In this document: positions 13,105-13,230 of the stretch, piece by piece
Position numbering within the stretch: position 1 is the stretch's first letter
Layout of the letters: every line of letters starts with the position of its first letter
From: Ectothiorhodospiraceae bacterium
GTDB taxonomy: Bacteria > Pseudomonadota > Gammaproteobacteria > Thiohalomonadales > Thiohalomonadaceae
DNA length: 13,230 bases
Direction of reading: 5' to 3'
Assembly (NCBI GenBank): GCA_007125455.1
Contig: SLDE01000158.1
Span: forward strand, 1-13,230
The notes under the pieces: model-generated
The model's database searches: none
What the model was told of the DNA's origin: nothing
The model's input: the letters and a program-made list of their open reading frames with translations, nothing else
Program-made: the position numbers and the translations under genes

Positions 13105-13230
13105 GTAGGGAATAGGGAATAGGGAGTAGGGAGTAGGGAGTAGGGAGTAGGGAGTAGGGAGTAGGGAGTAGGGAGTAGGGAGTAGGGAGTAGGGAGTAGG
13201 GAGTAGGGAGTAGGGAGTAGGGAGTAGGGA
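13105..13230 (+). repeat. Heptanucleotide tandem array, at least 18 units
   Basis: From 13105 to the window edge the sequence is 18 consecutive 7-bp units: GTAGGGA, two ATAGGGA, then fifteen identical GTAGGGA. The array is cut by the window end, so its length is a minimum. GGG runs recur every 7 bp with 4-nt spacers, a pattern that can form G-quadruplexes on the + strand and in the trpC transcript's 3' end. The uniform units suggest recent expansion by slippage, and copy number may vary between strains. Confidence 0.95.

Noticed and set aside
13105..13230. Tandem array as a CRISPR
   Set aside because: The units are 7 bp and contiguous with no spacers; it is a simple tandem repeat.

Overview
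The window is GC-rich, densely coding bacterial DNA. It suggests a gammaproteobacterium: rpe-gph-trpE followed further on by trpG-trpD-trpC is the layout known from Pseudomonas and relatives, and the SulP transporter closely resembles Escherichia coli DauA. NnrS with an FNR/DNR-type box and a TusE/DsrC-family protein would fit an organism that meets low oxygen, nitric oxide and sulfur chemistry, possibly a free-living sulfur-oxidising lineage. That last point is inference, and the species cannot be named from this sequence.

Layout. 1-393 has no gene but holds a cluster of DnaA-box-like 9-mers, a well-placed FNR/DNR-type box with a -10 element, and a palindromic repeat. 394-1581 (+) encodes NnrS. 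Convergent to it, 2950-1578 (-) is a two-gene unit: an exported alpha/beta-hydrolase-like DUF3530 protein, then a CopD-like four-helix membrane protein. 3185-6416 (+) carries rpe, gph and trpE. 8160-6421 (-) is a DauA-like SulP transporter. 8279-9974 (+) is an overlapping pair, a GT4 glycosyltransferase and a PAP2 phosphatase, preceded by four 7-bp direct repeats at an exact 11-bp period that look like a double Pho box. 10020-10346 (+) encodes a TusE/DsrC-like protein lacking the family's C-terminal cysteines, followed by an intrinsic terminator. 10487-13101 (+) is trpG-trpD-trpC. The window ends inside a 7-bp tandem array that starts three bases after trpC.

How the genes work together. TrpE and TrpG form anthranilate synthase; TrpD and TrpC carry out the next steps of tryptophan synthesis (TrpF, TrpA and TrpB are not here). 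Rpe and Gph are carbon-metabolism housekeeping enzymes. The glycosyltransferase and PAP2 proteins could convert phosphatidate to diacylglycerol and then to a glycolipid under phosphate limitation; the Pho-box-like repeats support this hypothesis. NnrS would respond to nitric oxide or low oxygen.

Three copies of a 49-60 bp palindromic repeat and related CAGAG-type repeats sit between genes. I do not see a self-evident new multi-gene system. The least ordinary items are the Pho-box/GT/PAP2 module, the cysteine-less TusE-like protein, the nnrS promoter and the repeats.
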